A stretch of 64,000 nt of DNA from Leptospira sp. 96542 (GCA_029310945.1 JARJFC010000020.1:7641-71640); one strand, 5' to 3'; shown: positions 54,369 through 64,000, counted from the stretch's first letter. Numbers and translations are program-made. The notes: a model not told the origin generated them from the sequence alone.

Positions 54369-54640
54369 TTTTCGGAGTTTGGAGTATTATAAAATATGAA
54401 TAAATGAGCTGGTAAAGATTTATCCAATTATGTCTTCAAACTCAGAATTTTGGTAATTTATTTCCATCCAAATGATGAGAAACTGGGAAGTTGTTTGCTA
54501 ATTTTGCCCTTTCCAAGGGTCAAACAAGCGCAAATCCAAGTCAAATTCTGTGCAAAAAGTTGAGGGTTCGGTAATTCTTTCACTGGATTATTGCGGATTC
54601 TTAGGAAATTTGGTGTTTAATCACTTTTTTTAGGTTCAAT

Positions 54641-56137
54641 ATGATAAAAATTTCCGGTCTCAACAAACAGTTCAACGGAAACGTGCTATTCGATGATTTG
54701 ACTTTTGGTGTCAATCGAGGGGAACGCGTGGGTCTTGTGGGAAGAAACGGCCACGGTAAATCTACTTTGGTTCAGATCATACTCGGAAAACTGGAACCCG
54801 ATTCAGGTAACATTACTGTTCCAAAAGGTTATCGAATTGGACATTTGGAACAGCACCTAACATTTACTAAGCCTACTGTTTTGGAAGAGTGTGCTCTTGG
54901 TTTGCCAGAAGGTGACGAGTATGAAACTTGGAAGGTTGAGCGTATTTTGTTTGGACTAGGTTTTAAAGAGGAAGACATGGAACGAAGTCCGAATGACTTT
55001 TCTGGAGGATACCAAATTCGGATGAATTTGGCTAAACTACTTGTTTCAGCTCCAGACATGTTAGTGTTAGATGAACCAAATAACTACTTAGATATTGTGA
55101 CAATCAGATGGTTAGAAGAATTCTTGCGTGAATGGGAAGGAGAGATCATTTTGATTACCCACGATAGAAGTTTTATGGATAGTGTTGTGACGCACACAGT
55201 GGCGATTCATAGAACAAAAGCAATTAAAGTACAGGGAGACACTGAAAAATTATACAATCAAATCAACCAAGCTGAAGAAATATACGAAAAAACAAGGTTG
55301 AATGAGGCGAAAAAACGCAAACAAGAAGAGATATTTATCGCTAAGTTCAAAGCTAAAGCTAGTTTTGCGAGTAGAACTCAGTCAAGAGTTAAAAAACTAG
55401 AAAAACAAGGTGAAATGAAAGCTCTCGATACAATCGAGGATTTAGAATTATATTTCAACAGTGCTCCATTTTCCGCAAATCAAATGTTAAGTGTAGATGG
55501 ATTAAAATTTTCGTACACGGGATCAGATCCTTTTCTGATCGAGGATTTTTCAATCAGTGTTGGGCCAAATGATCGGATTTGTATCATCGGAAAAAATGGT
55601 AAAGGGAAATCCACTCTGCTTAAACTAATCGCAGGAGAATTAAAACAAATTTCTGGAGAAATAAAAAAGCATCCTGTTTTGAAAGAAGGTTATTTTGGTC
55701 AAACTAACAAACTCAATATGGATGAGAAAAATACTGTAGTCCAAGAAATTATGAGTGCAGATCCCAATTGTTCTGAAGGCAAGGCTCGAAACATAGCAGG
55801 GGGGTTGATGTTTTCTGAAGATCTAGCCTTGAAAAAAATTAAGGTACTTTCGGGTGGGGAGAAGAGTCGGGTACTTCTTGGAAAAATTTTAGTAACACCC
55901 TGTCATCTACTTTATTTGGACGAACCAACGAATCATTTAGATATGCAATCTTGTGATTCGCTCATTGAGGCCATTGATAATTTTGACGGTTCAGTAATTA
56001 TGGTCACTCACAACGAAATGCACTTACGTGCTGTGGCCACAAAATTAATTGTTTTTGATGACAATCGTGTTTTTGTTTACGATGGTGGTTATGATGATTT
56101 TTTATCCGACATTGGTTGGAAGGACGAAGAAAATTGA
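54641..56137 (+). CDS. ABC-F family ATPase
   Basis: A 498-residue soluble protein with two ABC ATPase domains and no membrane part. Domain 1 has Walker [10 protein letters not shown], signature FSGGYQ, Walker [12 protein letters not shown] charged helical linker (about 200-265, [18 protein letters not shown]) follows. Domain 2 has [31 protein letters not shown] proteins act on ribosomes, in translation factors or antibiotic resistance, rather than in transport. It overlaps by 4 bases the start of a true ABC exporter ATPase gene. Confidence 0.93.
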   Translation: MIKISGLNKQFNGNVLFDDLTFGVNRGERVGLVGRNGHGKSTLVQIILGKLEPDSGNITVPKGYRIGHLEQHLTFTKPTVLEECALGLPEGDEYETWKVERILFGLGFKEEDMERSPNDFSGGYQIRMNLAKLLVSAPDMLVLDEPNNYLDIVTIRWLEEFLREWEGEIILITHDRSFMDSVVTHTVAIHRTKAIKVQGDTEKLYNQINQAEEIYEKTRLNEAKKRKQEEIFIAKFKAKASFASRTQSRVKKLEKQGEMKALDTIEDLELYFNSAPFSANQMLSVDGLKFSYTGSDPFLIEDFSISVGPNDRICIIGKNGKGKSTLLKLIAGELKQISGEIKKHPVLKEGYFGQTNKLNMDEKNTVVQEIMSADPNCSEGKARNIAGGLMFSEDLALKKIKVLSGGEKSRVLLGKILVTPCHLLYLDEPTNHLDMQSCDSLIEAIDNFDGSVIMVTHNEMHLRAVATKLIVFDDNRVFVYDGGYDDFLSDIGWKDEEN

Positions 56138-57060
56138 ATTCGATAGTTTCTGTCAAAAATGTTTCTAAACGTTATAGTAACGACTATTTAGCGTTAAATC
56201 ATGTGAACTGGGAAGTGAAGAAAGGAGAAATTCATGCCTTGCTTGGCCCAAATGGTGCTGGTAAAACTACCTTAATTTCACTGATCTGTGGTATCGTTAA
56301 TCCTTCCGAAGGCACTGTATTGGTTGACGGAAATGATATCATTAGTGATTTTAAATTGACTCGTTCCGCCATTGGTCTTGTGCCACAGGAACTAAGCGTA
56401 CATGCTTTCGAAACTGTTTGGGCAAGTGTCAAGTTTACCCGTGGTGTTTTTGGCAAAGCACCTAACGCTGAGTATTTAGAAGAACTCCTGAAATCTTTAT
56501 CTTTATGGGATAAAAAAGATCAAAAAATCATGACTTTGTCCGGTGGGATGAAACGAAGGGTTCTAATTGCTAAAGCATTGTCTCATGAACCAAAAGTTTT
56601 ATTTTTAGATGAACCCACTGCAGGTGTTGATGTCGAACTTAGAAAGGATATGTGGAACATTGTTTCCAACCTTCAAAAGAAGGGTGTTACAATCATTCTG
56701 ACTACACATTATATTGAAGAGGCGGAAGCCATCGCAGATAGAATTTCTGTCATTCAAAAAGGTGAGATTTTCCTAACGGAAGATAAAACTACACTGATGA
56801 AACAATTGGGTAAAAAACATTTACGAATTGAATTGAAAAAACCACTCAAAGTATTACCAAAATCATTGGCAAAGTTTTCATTGGAACTTGTGGAAGACAA
56901 AGCTGCCCTAATTTATCATTTTGATGCTAAAGATGACAGTCAAAATATTACAAAAATTTTAGATGAACTTAAAAAATTAAAAATTCAATTTAGTGATCTA
57001 ATAACAAAACAGAGTAGTTTAGAGGAGATTTTTGTGCAACTCCTCAAGGAAAATGTATGA
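56134..57060 (+). CDS. ABC exporter ATP-binding protein
   Basis: A roughly 308-residue ATPase subunit of an ABC-2 exporter: Walker [18 protein letters not shown] signature, Walker [12 protein letters not shown], and His in [10 protein letters not shown]. The C-terminal part is the DrrA/CcmA-type extension. A TTG at 56134 overlapping the preceding TGA (TTGA) is preferred, with AAGGA about ten bases upstream, over an in-frame TTG at 56116. It overlaps the permease gene by four bases (ATGA). Confidence 0.93.
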   Translation: MNSIVSVKNVSKRYSNDYLALNHVNWEVKKGEIHALLGPNGAGKTTLISLICGIVNPSEGTVLVDGNDIISDFKLTRSAIGLVPQELSVHAFETVWASVKFTRGVFGKAPNAEYLEELLKSLSLWDKKDQKIMTLSGGMKRRVLIAKALSHEPKVLFLDEPTAGVDVELRKDMWNIVSNLQKKGVTIILTTHYIEEAEAIADRISVIQKGEIFLTEDKTTLMKQLGKKHLRIELKKPLKVLPKSLAKFSLELVEDKAALIYHFDAKDDSQNITKILDELKKLKIQFSDLITKQSSLEEIFVQLLKENV

Positions 57061-57818
57061 ATTTACACGCAATTGTTTCGATTTATAAATTCGAAATGTC
57101 ACGTACGTTTCGTACTTTGATGCAGAGTATTTTGTCGCCTGTTTTATCCACATCATTGTATTTTGTGGTCTTTGGGTCGGCCATTGGTTCAAGGATACAA
57201 GAAGTTGATGGCGTACATTATGGAAGTTTTATTGTACCTGGACTTGTTATGTTGTCGTTATTGACGGAAAGTATATCCAATGCTTCTTTTGGAATTTATT
57301 TTCCAAAATTTACGGGCACAATCTATGAAATACTATCAGCTCCAGTTACGATGTGGGAGGTTGTCATTGGTTTTGTCGGGGCGGCAGCAACAAAATCTAT
57401 GATGCTCGGAGTTCTGATGTTAATCACAGCATCTTTTTTTGTCCCATTGCAGATTGTGCATCCATTTTTAATGGTGTTTTTCCTTTTGTTAACATGTATT
57501 AGCTTTAGTTTATTTGGATTTGTTATTGGTATTTGGGCGGACAGCTTTGAAAAATTGCAACTCATCCCGATGATTATCATCACTCCTCTTGTTTTTTTGG
57601 GAGGAAGTTTTTATTCAATAAAAATGTTACCACCGATTTGGCAAAAATTGAGTATGTTTAACCCTGTTTTATACTTAGTCAGTGGGTTTCGTTATAGTTT
57701 TTTTGAACGTGCTGACGTTAGTTTGACGATCAGCATCACAATGATTCTTTCCTTTTTGTCCGTTTGTTTGTTACTGACCTGGCTAATTTTTAGATCTGGC
57801 TATAAGATAAAAAATTAA
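57057..57818 (+). CDS. ABC-2 type transporter permease
   Basis: A 253-residue membrane subunit with six hydrophobic helices (about 22-42, 60-80, 105-130, 140-160, 172-190, 225-248) and the ABC-2 motif [36 protein letters not shown] region near 180-210. It pairs with the ATPase encoded upstream as a DrrAB/NodIJ-like exporter. Substrate unknown. Its last 29 bases overlap the convergent leuD gene. Confidence 0.92.
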   Translation: MNLHAIVSIYKFEMSRTFRTLMQSILSPVLSTSLYFVVFGSAIGSRIQEVDGVHYGSFIVPGLVMLSLLTESISNASFGIYFPKFTGTIYEILSAPVTMWEVVIGFVGAAATKSMMLGVLMLITASFFVPLQIVHPFLMVFFLLLTCISFSLFGFVIGIWADSFEKLQLIPMIIITPLVFLGGSFYSIKMLPPIWQKLSMFNPVLYLVSGFRYSFFERADVSLTISITMILSFLSVCLLLTWLIFRSGYKIKN

Positions 57819-58416
57819 ACGGGTATTTAATAAAGTATTTTTCAGAATATTCGTTTATTTGAGAAATATGCTCTAAAGTGGAATTGATCTCGTCTTTTCC
57901 ACTGATTATTTTTGTTTTTTCTGATTCATCTAAATCGAATTTCCACACTTTGTTCTTTAAATTTATGGTTTGGGTATTTAAGTTGATCGTGAGTGTCGGA
58001 TCCTTATCATCCAAATTCTTTACTATTTCTTTTATTTCGGATTTTGATTTAACTACGAGTAAAATTCTGTTTTTTACAGCATTGATCTTAAATATATCTG
58101 CAAACGATTCGGCGATGATCACTCGGAAACCATAATCAACCAATGCCCAAGGAGCGTGTTCACGGCTAGAGCCACATCCGAAATTTTTGCCAACAATGAG
58201 GATGGAACTTTTTTTAAACATCGGCAAGTTTAAAATGAAATTTGGATTTTCAATTAATCCATCTTTGTCCAAATACCTTTGGTCAAAAAAAAGATAATTT
58301 TTGAAATTTTTTTTGTCTATTACCTTCATAAACTGTTTTGGTAATAATTGGTCAGTGTCAATATCATCGTGTAACATTGTACATACTCTTCCTGAGTGCG
58401 AGTTCCAATTTTCCAT
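57790..58416 (-). CDS. leuD: 3-isopropylmalate dehydratase small subunit
   Basis: A 208-residue swivel-domain subunit. It has [19 protein letters not shown] near the N-terminus and the [17 protein letters not shown] motif that contacts the substrate. It works with LeuC to isomerise 2- to 3-isopropylmalate in leucine synthesis. It follows leuC by 4 bases in one operon, and its 3' end overlaps the convergent permease gene by 29 bases. Confidence 0.95.
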   Translation of the reverse strand: MENWNSHSGRVCTMLHDDIDTDQLLPKQFMKVIDKKNFKNYLFFDQRYLDKDGLIENPNFILNLPMFKKSSILIVGKNFGCGSSREHAPWALVDYGFRVIIAESFADIFKINAVKNRILLVVKSKSEIKEIVKNLDDKDPTLTINLNTQTINLKNKVWKFDLDESEKTKIISGKDEINSTLEHISQINEYSEKYFIKYPFNFLSYSQI

Positions 58417-58420
58417 ATTT

Positions 58421-59815
58421 TTATACCTCTCTCATATCTACAAAACGTCCATGAATGGCAGCAAGTGCGGCCATAGCAGGGCTTACCAAATGTGTTCGAC
58501 TTAATTTTCCTTGTCTTCCCTCAAAATTTCTATTCGATGTGGAAGCAGACCTTTTATATTCACCTAACACATCGTCGTTCATTGCGAGGCACATCGAACA
58601 ACCAGGTTCTCTCCATTCAAATCCTGCATCTTTAAAGATGGTATCAATGCCTTTTGATTCCGCCAATCTTTTGACTTCCATAGAACCTGGTACAACAATT
58701 GCTGTTACATCTCTATGCACTTTTTGTCCTTTGATTTGGGATGCGGCCTCCTCTAAATCTGATAAACGCCCATTTGTACATGATCCAATAAAAACATTAT
58801 CGATGGTAACATCTGTCATTTTCATCCCAGGTTTTAGATCCATATATTCCAGTGCTTTCAAATATGTGGTGTTATCTTCCCCCAAGATTTGTTCAGGATT
58901 TGGAATTGGTTCATTTATTGAAATGGCCTGCGATGGGTTTGTGCCCCAAGTAATTTTGGGAGCTAGAGTATTCAATTTGAATTCTATCACCTTATCGAAG
59001 TGTACTCCATGATCTGAATATAAACTATCCCAATATTCGGTTGCTTTTTCCCACAAATCTCCTTTGGGAGAATACTGTTTATTTTTTAGATATTCTTTGG
59101 TTTTTTGATCTGGTTTGATAAGGCCAGCACGAGCCCCAGCTTCGACTGTTAGGTTGCAAAGTGTCATCCTTTCTTCCATACTCAAATTTTGAATTACTTC
59201 CCCTTGGTATTCGATGACGTAACCTGCTCCTCCACTTGTGGATATACTCTCAATCAAACCCAAGGCCAAATCCTTTGCAGTGCAAAACTTTGGAAGTTCT
59301 CCGATGAAACGAACGAGCATTGATTTAGGTTTTTTCTGAACCAAGGTTTGAGTTGTTAACACATGTTCAACTTCGGAAGTGCCAATTCCAAATGCCAAAG
59401 CACCAAATGCACCATGAGTGGATGTATGCGAGTCTCCACATACGATCAGTCCACCAGGAATCGTAAATCCAAGTTCTGGACTAATGACATGTACAATGCC
59501 TTGGTTTTTGTGATTTTTTCCTAATAAAGATATTCCAAATTCAGAACAATTTATTTCCATTTGTTTCATTTGTTTGAATGAAACTGGACCCGCCGCATGA
59601 TCGTTCTTTCGGTCTTTTGTACTGACATTGTGGTCGATCACACCCAAAGTTAAATTGGGAAATTTTGGTTTTAACCTGCGGTGGCGTAAACCTTCGAAAG
59701 CCTGCGCCGATGTTACCTCATGTAAAAGATGTCTGTCAACAAAGAGAACAGATTCACCAGTTTCCAATTTTAATATTTCGTGAGCTGACCAAAGTTTATC
59801 AAATAATGTTTTCAT
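58421..59815 (-). CDS. leuC: 3-isopropylmalate dehydratase large subunit
   Basis: The 464-residue aconitase-fold large subunit. The [4Fe-4S] ligands are visible in IGSCTNGRLSD and PGCSMCLAMN; VCGDSHTSTHGAFGALAFGIGTSEVEHVL is the hallmark block. Typical length. First gene of the leuCD operon, divergent from a LysR regulator with two dyads between. Confidence 0.96.
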   Translation of the reverse strand: MKTLFDKLWSAHEILKLETGESVLFVDRHLLHEVTSAQAFEGLRHRRLKPKFPNLTLGVIDHNVSTKDRKNDHAAGPVSFKQMKQMEINCSEFGISLLGKNHKNQGIVHVISPELGFTIPGGLIVCGDSHTSTHGAFGALAFGIGTSEVEHVLTTQTLVQKKPKSMLVRFIGELPKFCTAKDLALGLIESISTSGGAGYVIEYQGEVIQNLSMEERMTLCNLTVEAGARAGLIKPDQKTKEYLKNKQYSPKGDLWEKATEYWDSLYSDHGVHFDKVIEFKLNTLAPKITWGTNPSQAISINEPIPNPEQILGEDNTTYLKALEYMDLKPGMKMTDVTIDNVFIGSCTNGRLSDLEEAASQIKGQKVHRDVTAIVVPGSMEVKRLAESKGIDTIFKDAGFEWREPGCSMCLAMNDDVLGEYKRSASTSNRNFEGRQGKLSRTHLVSPAMAALAAIHGRFVDMREV

Positions 59816-59841
59816 TTTTTAACTCCCAGATTTAAATATAC

Positions 59842-59900
59842 CTTATAATTATGTATAAGACAAATAAATATATGTTAACATTGGCATAAGTTAAACTTAT
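59842..59900. promoter_or_regulatory. Two dyads between leuCD and lysR (LysR-type operators)
   Basis: Dyad A: CTTATA-N6-TATAAG at 59842-59859. Dyad B: ATAAGTT-A-AACTTAT at 59886-59900, containing the T-N11-A layout of LysR boxes. Both share the ATAAG half-site and fill the 100-base divergent region, as expected for a LysR regulator controlling itself and leuCD. Confidence 0.6.
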
Positions 59901-59915
59901 TGGTGGAGAGAGAGT

Positions 59916-60809
59916 ATGGAAATTAAACAGATGGTTTATTTTAAAGAAATAGTAAAACAAGGTAGTTTTGTAAGAGCAGCAACTTCCTTAGCTTTGACAC
60001 AACCTGCCTTGTCGTTACAAATATCAAAATTGGAAAAAGAACTGAAACAGAAATTGTTTATTCGAGGCGCCCGAGAGATAACTCTTACTGACAAAGGTAG
60101 AATATTTTTAGAACATTCTGAATCTATTTTAGAAAATATTAACAGGTGCCTAGGTGATATGCGTTCCAATTTATCTGTATTATCAGGTAATTTTAGAATA
60201 ACCACAGGCGGTACCATTTTGTTGTGGTTAATGAAACAAATTTTGAAACCGCTGATTCAAAATTATCCAAATTTATCTATCTCATTACAAGAAGGAGATG
60301 CAACGAAAACTTTAATTTCATTGGAATCAGGAAGTGCTGATGTTGGATTTTTAACTGGTCCTGTTAAATCGAATAAACTAACGGTTCGAGAGTTTTTGGT
60401 TGATCGTATATTGCCTGTTCTTAACAAGAACCATCCTTTGGCTAAAATGACAAAGGTATCCTCGAAGGATTTGGAAACCGAAAATTTTATATTTTATCAT
60501 TCTGAGTCTGCGATTCGTAGATTGATCGAAAAAAAGTGGAAAAAGGAAACTTTGGGAGTTTTACCAAAACCAATTATGGAATTGGAGAGTGTGGAATCAT
60601 TACGCAGTGCCATTGAGCTTGGTCTTGGTTTTGGGTTTTTATCGGAAGCACATATAACAGAGAAGATGTTTGTAATTCCCATTTCAAGTTGGTATACTGA
60701 ACGAATACTCTATATCTGTCGTAGAAAAAACGCCGATAAACGAATATTAGACTTTGAGCAGCTCCTGATCAGTTTGAAATACCAATCAAATCTGGGAGAT
60801 GGTTTCTGA
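59916..60809 (+). CDS. LysR-family transcriptional regulator
   Basis: A 297-residue LysR regulator. Winged helix at 1-60 (MVYFKEIVKQGSFVRAATSL, TQPALSLQISKLEKEL), then a two-lobed effector domain from about 90. It is divergent from leuCD, with two matching dyads between, so it probably responds to a leucine-pathway intermediate. GGAGAG precedes the start. Its 3' end overlaps the convergent SCO gene by 24 bases. Confidence 0.92.
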   Translation: MEIKQMVYFKEIVKQGSFVRAATSLALTQPALSLQISKLEKELKQKLFIRGAREITLTDKGRIFLEHSESILENINRCLGDMRSNLSVLSGNFRITTGGTILLWLMKQILKPLIQNYPNLSISLQEGDATKTLISLESGSADVGFLTGPVKSNKLTVREFLVDRILPVLNKNHPLAKMTKVSSKDLETENFIFYHSESAIRRLIEKKWKKETLGVLPKPIMELESVESLRSAIELGLGFGFLSEAHITEKMFVIPISSWYTERILYICRRKNADKRILDFEQLLISLKYQSNLGDGF

Positions 60810-61481
60810 TTTTAATTTTTTTAAATCATTCAGTAGTCGGTTTAAATCTCCATCACCTTTGGCCCGATAGATTCCGCGTAAATAATTATCTGTATCAAAT
60901 AAAAATATGTTTTCGGTGTGTACGAATTCATATCGGTCTTTTATTGGAGAATACACTTCTACTTCAGCACCACAAGTTTCCTTTGCAAAAAGAGTGATTT
61001 CTGAGTCATCACCCGTTATGAAGTGCCAGTTTTCATTTTTAATTTTATAGTTTTTTATGTATCTATTCAAAACAGAAACATCGTCCTCTTTGGGGTTGAT
61101 TGTGATGGAATAGATAGCGACACCATCCTCCAAATTCGGAACAAATTGTATAAGATTTTTTGTTATAAGAGGACAGACTCCTTTGCATGTAGCATAAAAA
61201 AAGACTAGTAATTTAGGTCTTCCTTTCCATTCTGCTGGGTTTGTCGGTTTGCCTGATGACATGATGAGAGACCCAATGTTCGGGATAAATTTGTATTTTG
61301 TATCATTATCTTTTGGTTTTTCCCAACTTGGGTCAAAATCATTTCCGATGAAGTACGGTAGGGAAGATGTATTTATAGTCTGCCAGTTGTTTGGTGAGCA
61401 AAGAGCGAGAAAAAACAAACATATTAGTATTGTTGCGATTTTGTATTGAGCGAAAGTATTTAAAAGTCGATAGGTAAACAA
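60786..61481 (-). CDS. SCO1/SenC-family copper protein
   Basis: A 231-residue membrane-anchored thioredoxin-fold protein. An N-terminal helix lies at about 14-30, and the copper ligands are Cys99 and Cys103 (YATCKGVCP) and His188 (EFVHTENIFLFD). SCO proteins deliver copper to the CuA site of cytochrome oxidase or act in copper or redox sensing. The TTG start has GGGAG six bases upstream and overlaps the preceding gene by 22 bases, so translation is coupled. Third gene of a YHYH/MORN/SCO unit. Confidence 0.92.
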   Translation of the reverse strand: MFTYRLLNTFAQYKIATILICLFFLALCSPNNWQTINTSSLPYFIGNDFDPSWEKPKDNDTKYKFIPNIGSLIMSSGKPTNPAEWKGRPKLLVFFYATCKGVCPLITKNLIQFVPNLEDGVAIYSITINPKEDDVSVLNRYIKNYKIKNENWHFITGDDSEITLFAKETCGAEVEVYSPIKDRYEFVHTENIFLFDTDNYLRGIYRAKGDGDLNRLLNDLKKLKSETISQI

Positions 61482-61996
61482 TTTTTGCTCCCTGGTTTTC
61501 CAAACACATCACCTTCTTCGGTGTATACTTGGTTTGAGTATATTTGTCCTTTCCTGTTCCATTGTTTGGTTTGTTTTACCATGCCGGATTCGTAATATTT
61601 TGCATACAAAGAAGGTGTTCCATCTTCATAATATTCAAAACGTTCATTTTGATACTGACCATTTTTATATTCTGATAAGAGCCTAAGTTTTCCATTGGGA
61701 AAATACGATTTATGCAAACCATCTTTTTGGCCGTAATAAAAAGACCTCTCTTCTAAAACGATTCCGTTTATGGAATGTTTTGCGGTGTACTTTCCGTGGG
61801 GTATTCCCTTTTGGTATTCTGTTTGGTGGGTGATGAGTAAGTTTTTGTCTTCTGTGACCAACACCCCTGTAAATGGAATTTCTTCAAAATACAAGAGGTT
61901 GTTTGGTTTGGTCACAAGCCTGGGATCATCCGAAGTGACAATACGCAGATTTTTGCAGTGAATCAGTATAAGAAAAGTAAATACTAAATACCGCAA
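61460..61996 (-). CDS. MORN-type repeat lipoprotein (YwqK-like)
   Basis: A 178-residue lipoprotein with lipobox LILIHC (Cys14) and tandem MORN_2-type repeats: EYQKGIPHGKYTAKHSINGI, SFYYGQKDGLHKSYFPNGKL, EYKNGQYQNERFEYYEDGTP, YYESGMVKQTKQWNRKGQI. Repeats of this kind serve as protein-binding sheets. It lies between the YHYH lipoprotein (8-base gap) and the SCO gene (22-base overlap), so all three are made together. Confidence 0.85.
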   Translation of the reverse strand: MRYLVFTFLILIHCKNLRIVTSDDPRLVTKPNNLLYFEEIPFTGVLVTEDKNLLITHQTEYQKGIPHGKYTAKHSINGIVLEERSFYYGQKDGLHKSYFPNGKLRLLSEYKNGQYQNERFEYYEDGTPSLYAKYYESGMVKQTKQWNRKGQIYSNQVYTEEGDVFGKPGSKNCLPIDF

Positions 61997-62004
61997 AACG
62001 TTAC

Positions 62005-62910
62005 TTAATTGGATACTGTTCCAGGTGTTCCATGGAATGAACCACCGATCAAAGTTTTGATGGTTGCTGTATTATCCAATGTATAGTGGTAGTGGTAAGT
62101 GGCCGTTGTAAAATGGACAGTTGTAGTTGTATGGCCATGGTTGCTATCTAAGTTGTTAGGAACCGTATCATCTCCTGGATTTTGCGTACCATTGTCACAT
62201 TTTTCACCGTACACAGCGTACCCATCAAGCAAGATACCCAGAAGGTTTGCATCCCCATTTGTTTCGTCTGATAGGTTTTTTGGCAAAGCATGGTGGTGGT
62301 AAACACCTGTATTTTGCGGGTGGCCGTTGAAATTATCAAAAGTGGTTACTTCCGCTGCCAGAGTATCTGGAGGAGCTGCTGCATTATTAAAAATGGCCAA
62401 ACCGTTTGTGGTGATGCCCACAGAAACATAACCAGCTTGTGTGCTTGTTTTTGCGCCCGTTTTGACAGTGGGGACACTGGGAATGCTGTAAACCAAACAT
62501 TGCGCTTGGATTTGGTTATTTCCTGCGGATTTATGGCCACTTGGTAGTGCTTCATACATCGGTGAAGAACTTCCAAAGTAGAAACTTTTTGTATTCGGAA
62601 TGTTTTGAGACCTGAGGATGTAAGTGGATCCAGAGACTTGCCCGACGGAACATTTAAAGTTATTTTTGATCCAGTCGGGTAGGGCAGCATCCATGGAAGT
62701 GGTGAGGCCATTGATACAACCGGTTCCTGTATTGAGAGTGGCCGATGCGTTACTCACAGTGGTTCCTGGAACGGAACAAGTGGCAATCCTTGCAGCTGCA
62801 TAGAGTATGACAGCATTTTCTAAATCGTTAGAATCTTTTTTAGGATTGCAGGCGATAACTGAAGCAATGAGGAGAAACGAAACCCCGGTAAACAATTTGT
62901 TCATAGACAT
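62005..62910 (-). CDS. YHYH-domain lipoprotein
   Basis: A 301-residue lipoprotein, lipobox SVIAC (Cys21), with the YHYH domain. Histidine-rich GVYHHHALP, NHGHTTTTVHF and ATYHYHYT motifs plus LLGILLDGYAVYG are the family hallmarks. The clustered histidines suggest copper or other metal binding. First gene of an operon with a MORN lipoprotein and SCO1. Start either this ATG or the one two codons later. Confidence 0.87.
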   Translation of the reverse strand: MSMNKLFTGVSFLLIASVIACNPKKDSNDLENAVILYAAARIATCSVPGTTVSNASATLNTGTGCINGLTTSMDAALPDWIKNNFKCSVGQVSGSTYILRSQNIPNTKSFYFGSSSPMYEALPSGHKSAGNNQIQAQCLVYSIPSVPTVKTGAKTSTQAGYVSVGITTNGLAIFNNAAAPPDTLAAEVTTFDNFNGHPQNTGVYHHHALPKNLSDETNGDANLLGILLDGYAVYGEKCDNGTQNPGDDTVPNNLDSNHGHTTTTVHFTTATYHYHYTLDNTATIKTLIGGSFHGTPGTVSN

Positions 62911-62973
62911 ATAGAAATAGGCTCTCGATTTAAAATGTCAATAATTTATTCGCAAACGATGGATGCACGTTTT

Positions 62974-63354
62974 CTAATATACTTTTATGAGCTCTACCTC
63001 GAATATAAGAGTGGAATTGGGAGGGATGGAGCCGACAGCCTTCGTACCATACCCATATTCTGGTGGGATGATAAGTTTACGTTTGCCACCCACCTTCATA
63101 CCTTTTACACCCTTGTCCCAACCTTTGATCACTTCTCCTGCACCGAGGCTGAATTCAAAAGGTCGATTGCGATCACGAGAACTATCAAATTTTGTTCCAT
63201 TGAGAAGCCTACCGACATAATGTACGGTCACTGTTGATCCAGAATAGGCTTCGTCTCCTTTTCCGATCACTTGGTCAATGATCTTAAAATCTTTCTCTGC
63301 AGAAAAAATGGGGAGAACAAGAACCACTAAAAATAGAATGAATCTTTTAGACAT
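62974..63354 (-). CDS. FKBP-type peptidyl-prolyl isomerase, exported
   Basis: A 126-residue protein: signal peptide (about 1-18, LVLPIFSA) then one complete FKBP domain with VHYVGRLLNGTKFDSS, FSLGAGEVIKGWDKG, LIIPPEYGYG and IPPNSTLIFEVELI. Active-site aromatic residues are conserved. It assists protein folding in the periplasm. Monocistronic. Confidence 0.95.
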   Translation of the reverse strand: MSKRFILFLVVLVLPIFSAEKDFKIIDQVIGKGDEAYSGSTVTVHYVGRLLNGTKFDSSRDRNRPFEFSLGAGEVIKGWDKGVKGMKVGGKRKLIIPPEYGYGTKAVGSIPPNSTLIFEVELIKVY

Positions 63355-63437
63355 CGTATGAAAACTTTCGAATTTGATTCACATTTTGCAATAGAAAAAA
63401 ACTAGTCGATCCCTTCCTGGAATACAATCTATACCTA

Positions 63438-63746
63438 ATGTTTCATGAATTTTTGTTTTATTGCCGTGAGTTGGAAGGTTTTATGTATAGAAACCAAATC
63501 CAAGAATTTAAGGATGGGGATGACGATAGTTTTTTTGCCGAGCAGTTACTCAAGTACATCCAAATGGAATCTTTAAAAATTGCTGATGCAGAAAAGAAAA
63601 AATACCCAAACCTGCCATGGCATAACATTGATACAATGTGGGAAAAGGATTTAGCAAGAGCCTATGAATACATAGATCTAAAAATGTTGTATTCAATTTG
63701 CGCTCATGAAATTCCAAAAATCACGAAGACTATCAAACTTACTTGA
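63438..63746 (+). CDS. Small protein of unknown function
   Basis: A 102-residue, mostly helical, charged protein (FKDGDDDSFFAEQLLKYIQME; KYPNLPWHNIDTMWEKDLARAYEYIDLK). No family, signal peptide or membrane segment was recognised. It occupies the only open frame between the FKBP gene and the convergent PilZ-like gene. Confidence 0.55.
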   Translation: MFHEFLFYCRELEGFMYRNQIQEFKDGDDDSFFAEQLLKYIQMESLKIADAEKKKYPNLPWHNIDTMWEKDLARAYEYIDLKMLYSICAHEIPKITKTIKLT

Positions 63747-63761
63747 GGTTTCGTTTTTCTG

Positions 63762-64000
63762 TTAGGTGGCTCCTGTCAAACTTAGGTTTTTTAAAATTTC
63801 AATGTTTTCTTCAAATCGAAGTTTTTCTGCATAGGTTCGTTTTGAGCCAGAAAATTCCACCCCAACGATTAAATCACCGTTTGGATCTTTTTTTGACCAG
63901 GCAACTTTTGCAAAGAAACGAAAAGGCGTTTGTAACTTAAACACAAGCTCAAGTAAAAAACCTTTTTGTTTTGGCAGTGTCTCCACTAAATTCCCTTCAC
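63762..64000 (-). CDS. PilZ-like domain protein, 5' end cut by window
   Basis: The frame is open to the right edge, so only the C-terminal part (about 78 residues) is seen. KGFLLELVFKLQTPFRFFAKVAWSKKDPNG then LIVGVEFSG matches the second half of a PilZ domain, which binds cyclic-di-GMP. The N-terminal RxxxR and (D/N)xSxxG motifs that decide ligand binding are outside the window. Confidence 0.6.
   Translation of the reverse strand, partial: EGNLVETLPKQKGFLLELVFKLQTPFRFFAKVAWSKKDPNGDLIVGVEFSGSKRTYAEKLRFEENIEILKNLSLTGAT

Noticed and set aside
54507..54519. CCCTT-TCC-AAGGG hairpin as a terminator
   Set aside because: Short stem, no T-run on either side and no gene ending nearby.
58455..59012. 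185-codon open frame antisense to leuC
   Set aside because: Lies wholly opposite strongly conserved leuC coding sequence and shows no family pattern; a shadow frame.
1..64000. Insertion sequences, prophage, CRISPR arrays, tRNA or rRNA genes
   Set aside because: No transposase or integrase, no regularly spaced direct repeats and no recognisable tRNA or rRNA sequence were found by reading.

Overview
The window is AT-rich chromosomal DNA that looks like a free-living spirochaete of the genus Leptospira, probably the saprophytic (L. biflexa/L. meyeri-like) side. This rests on the overall gene style: many small lipoproteins with spirochaete-type lipoboxes, multi-domain signalling kinases, a CheD-containing chemotaxis operon, frequent TTG/GTG starts and leuCD as separate genes. 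No rRNA, tRNA, CRISPR array, insertion sequence or prophage was recognised.

Layout. 1-8.0 kb: the 3' part of an RND exporter, a YiaA-like membrane protein, then a probable iron-uptake locus (PepSY reductase-type protein facing a TonB receptor plus lipoprotein operon; both promoters share an 11-base motif). 8.1-13.6 kb: CoA-binding protein, an HD-GYP response regulator abutting a large MHYT hybrid kinase, and a DUF1415 protein. 13.7-17.65 kb: a cobalamin-type riboswitch leading a Cys-rich small protein and class I ribonucleotide reductase (nrdB, nrdA), ending in a GC-rich structured element. 17.7-20.5 kb: tandem cyclic-nucleotide-domain protein and an LpxR-like lipid A deacylase. 20.6-27 kb: a TetR gene bracketed by two nearly identical palindromes, with two class II aldolase-fold proteins and an SDR on one side and a secreted neutral ceramidase on the other; then a lipoprotein.

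27-36 kb: CzcA-type RND pump, AsmA-like protein, a TetR gene with two operator palindromes facing a hydrolase-like gene and an SDR, and a quinone-reductase-like flavoprotein with its PadR regulator behind a 15+15 bp palindrome. 36-46.5 kb: a chemotaxis island (cheW, HAMP-less MCP, cheA, cheB, a CheY-like receiver, convergent cheD) bracketed by odd kinases. Two paralogues have an ATPase-like domain but no phospho-accepting histidine domain, and a third protein has the histidine domain but no ATPase. A STAS protein ends the region. This is the best candidate for an undescribed signalling arrangement.

46.7-64 kb: a voltage-gated channel with a C-terminal zinc ribbon, a polytopic membrane protein and SGNH hydrolase, AraC and ankyrin proteins, a 3-hydroxyisobutyrate-dehydrogenase-type enzyme, purT, an ABC-F ATPase followed by an ABC exporter pair, leuCD with a divergent LysR regulator and two dyads, a YHYH/MORN/SCO1 lipoprotein operon suggestive of copper handling, an FKBP, and a PilZ-like fragment at the right edge.
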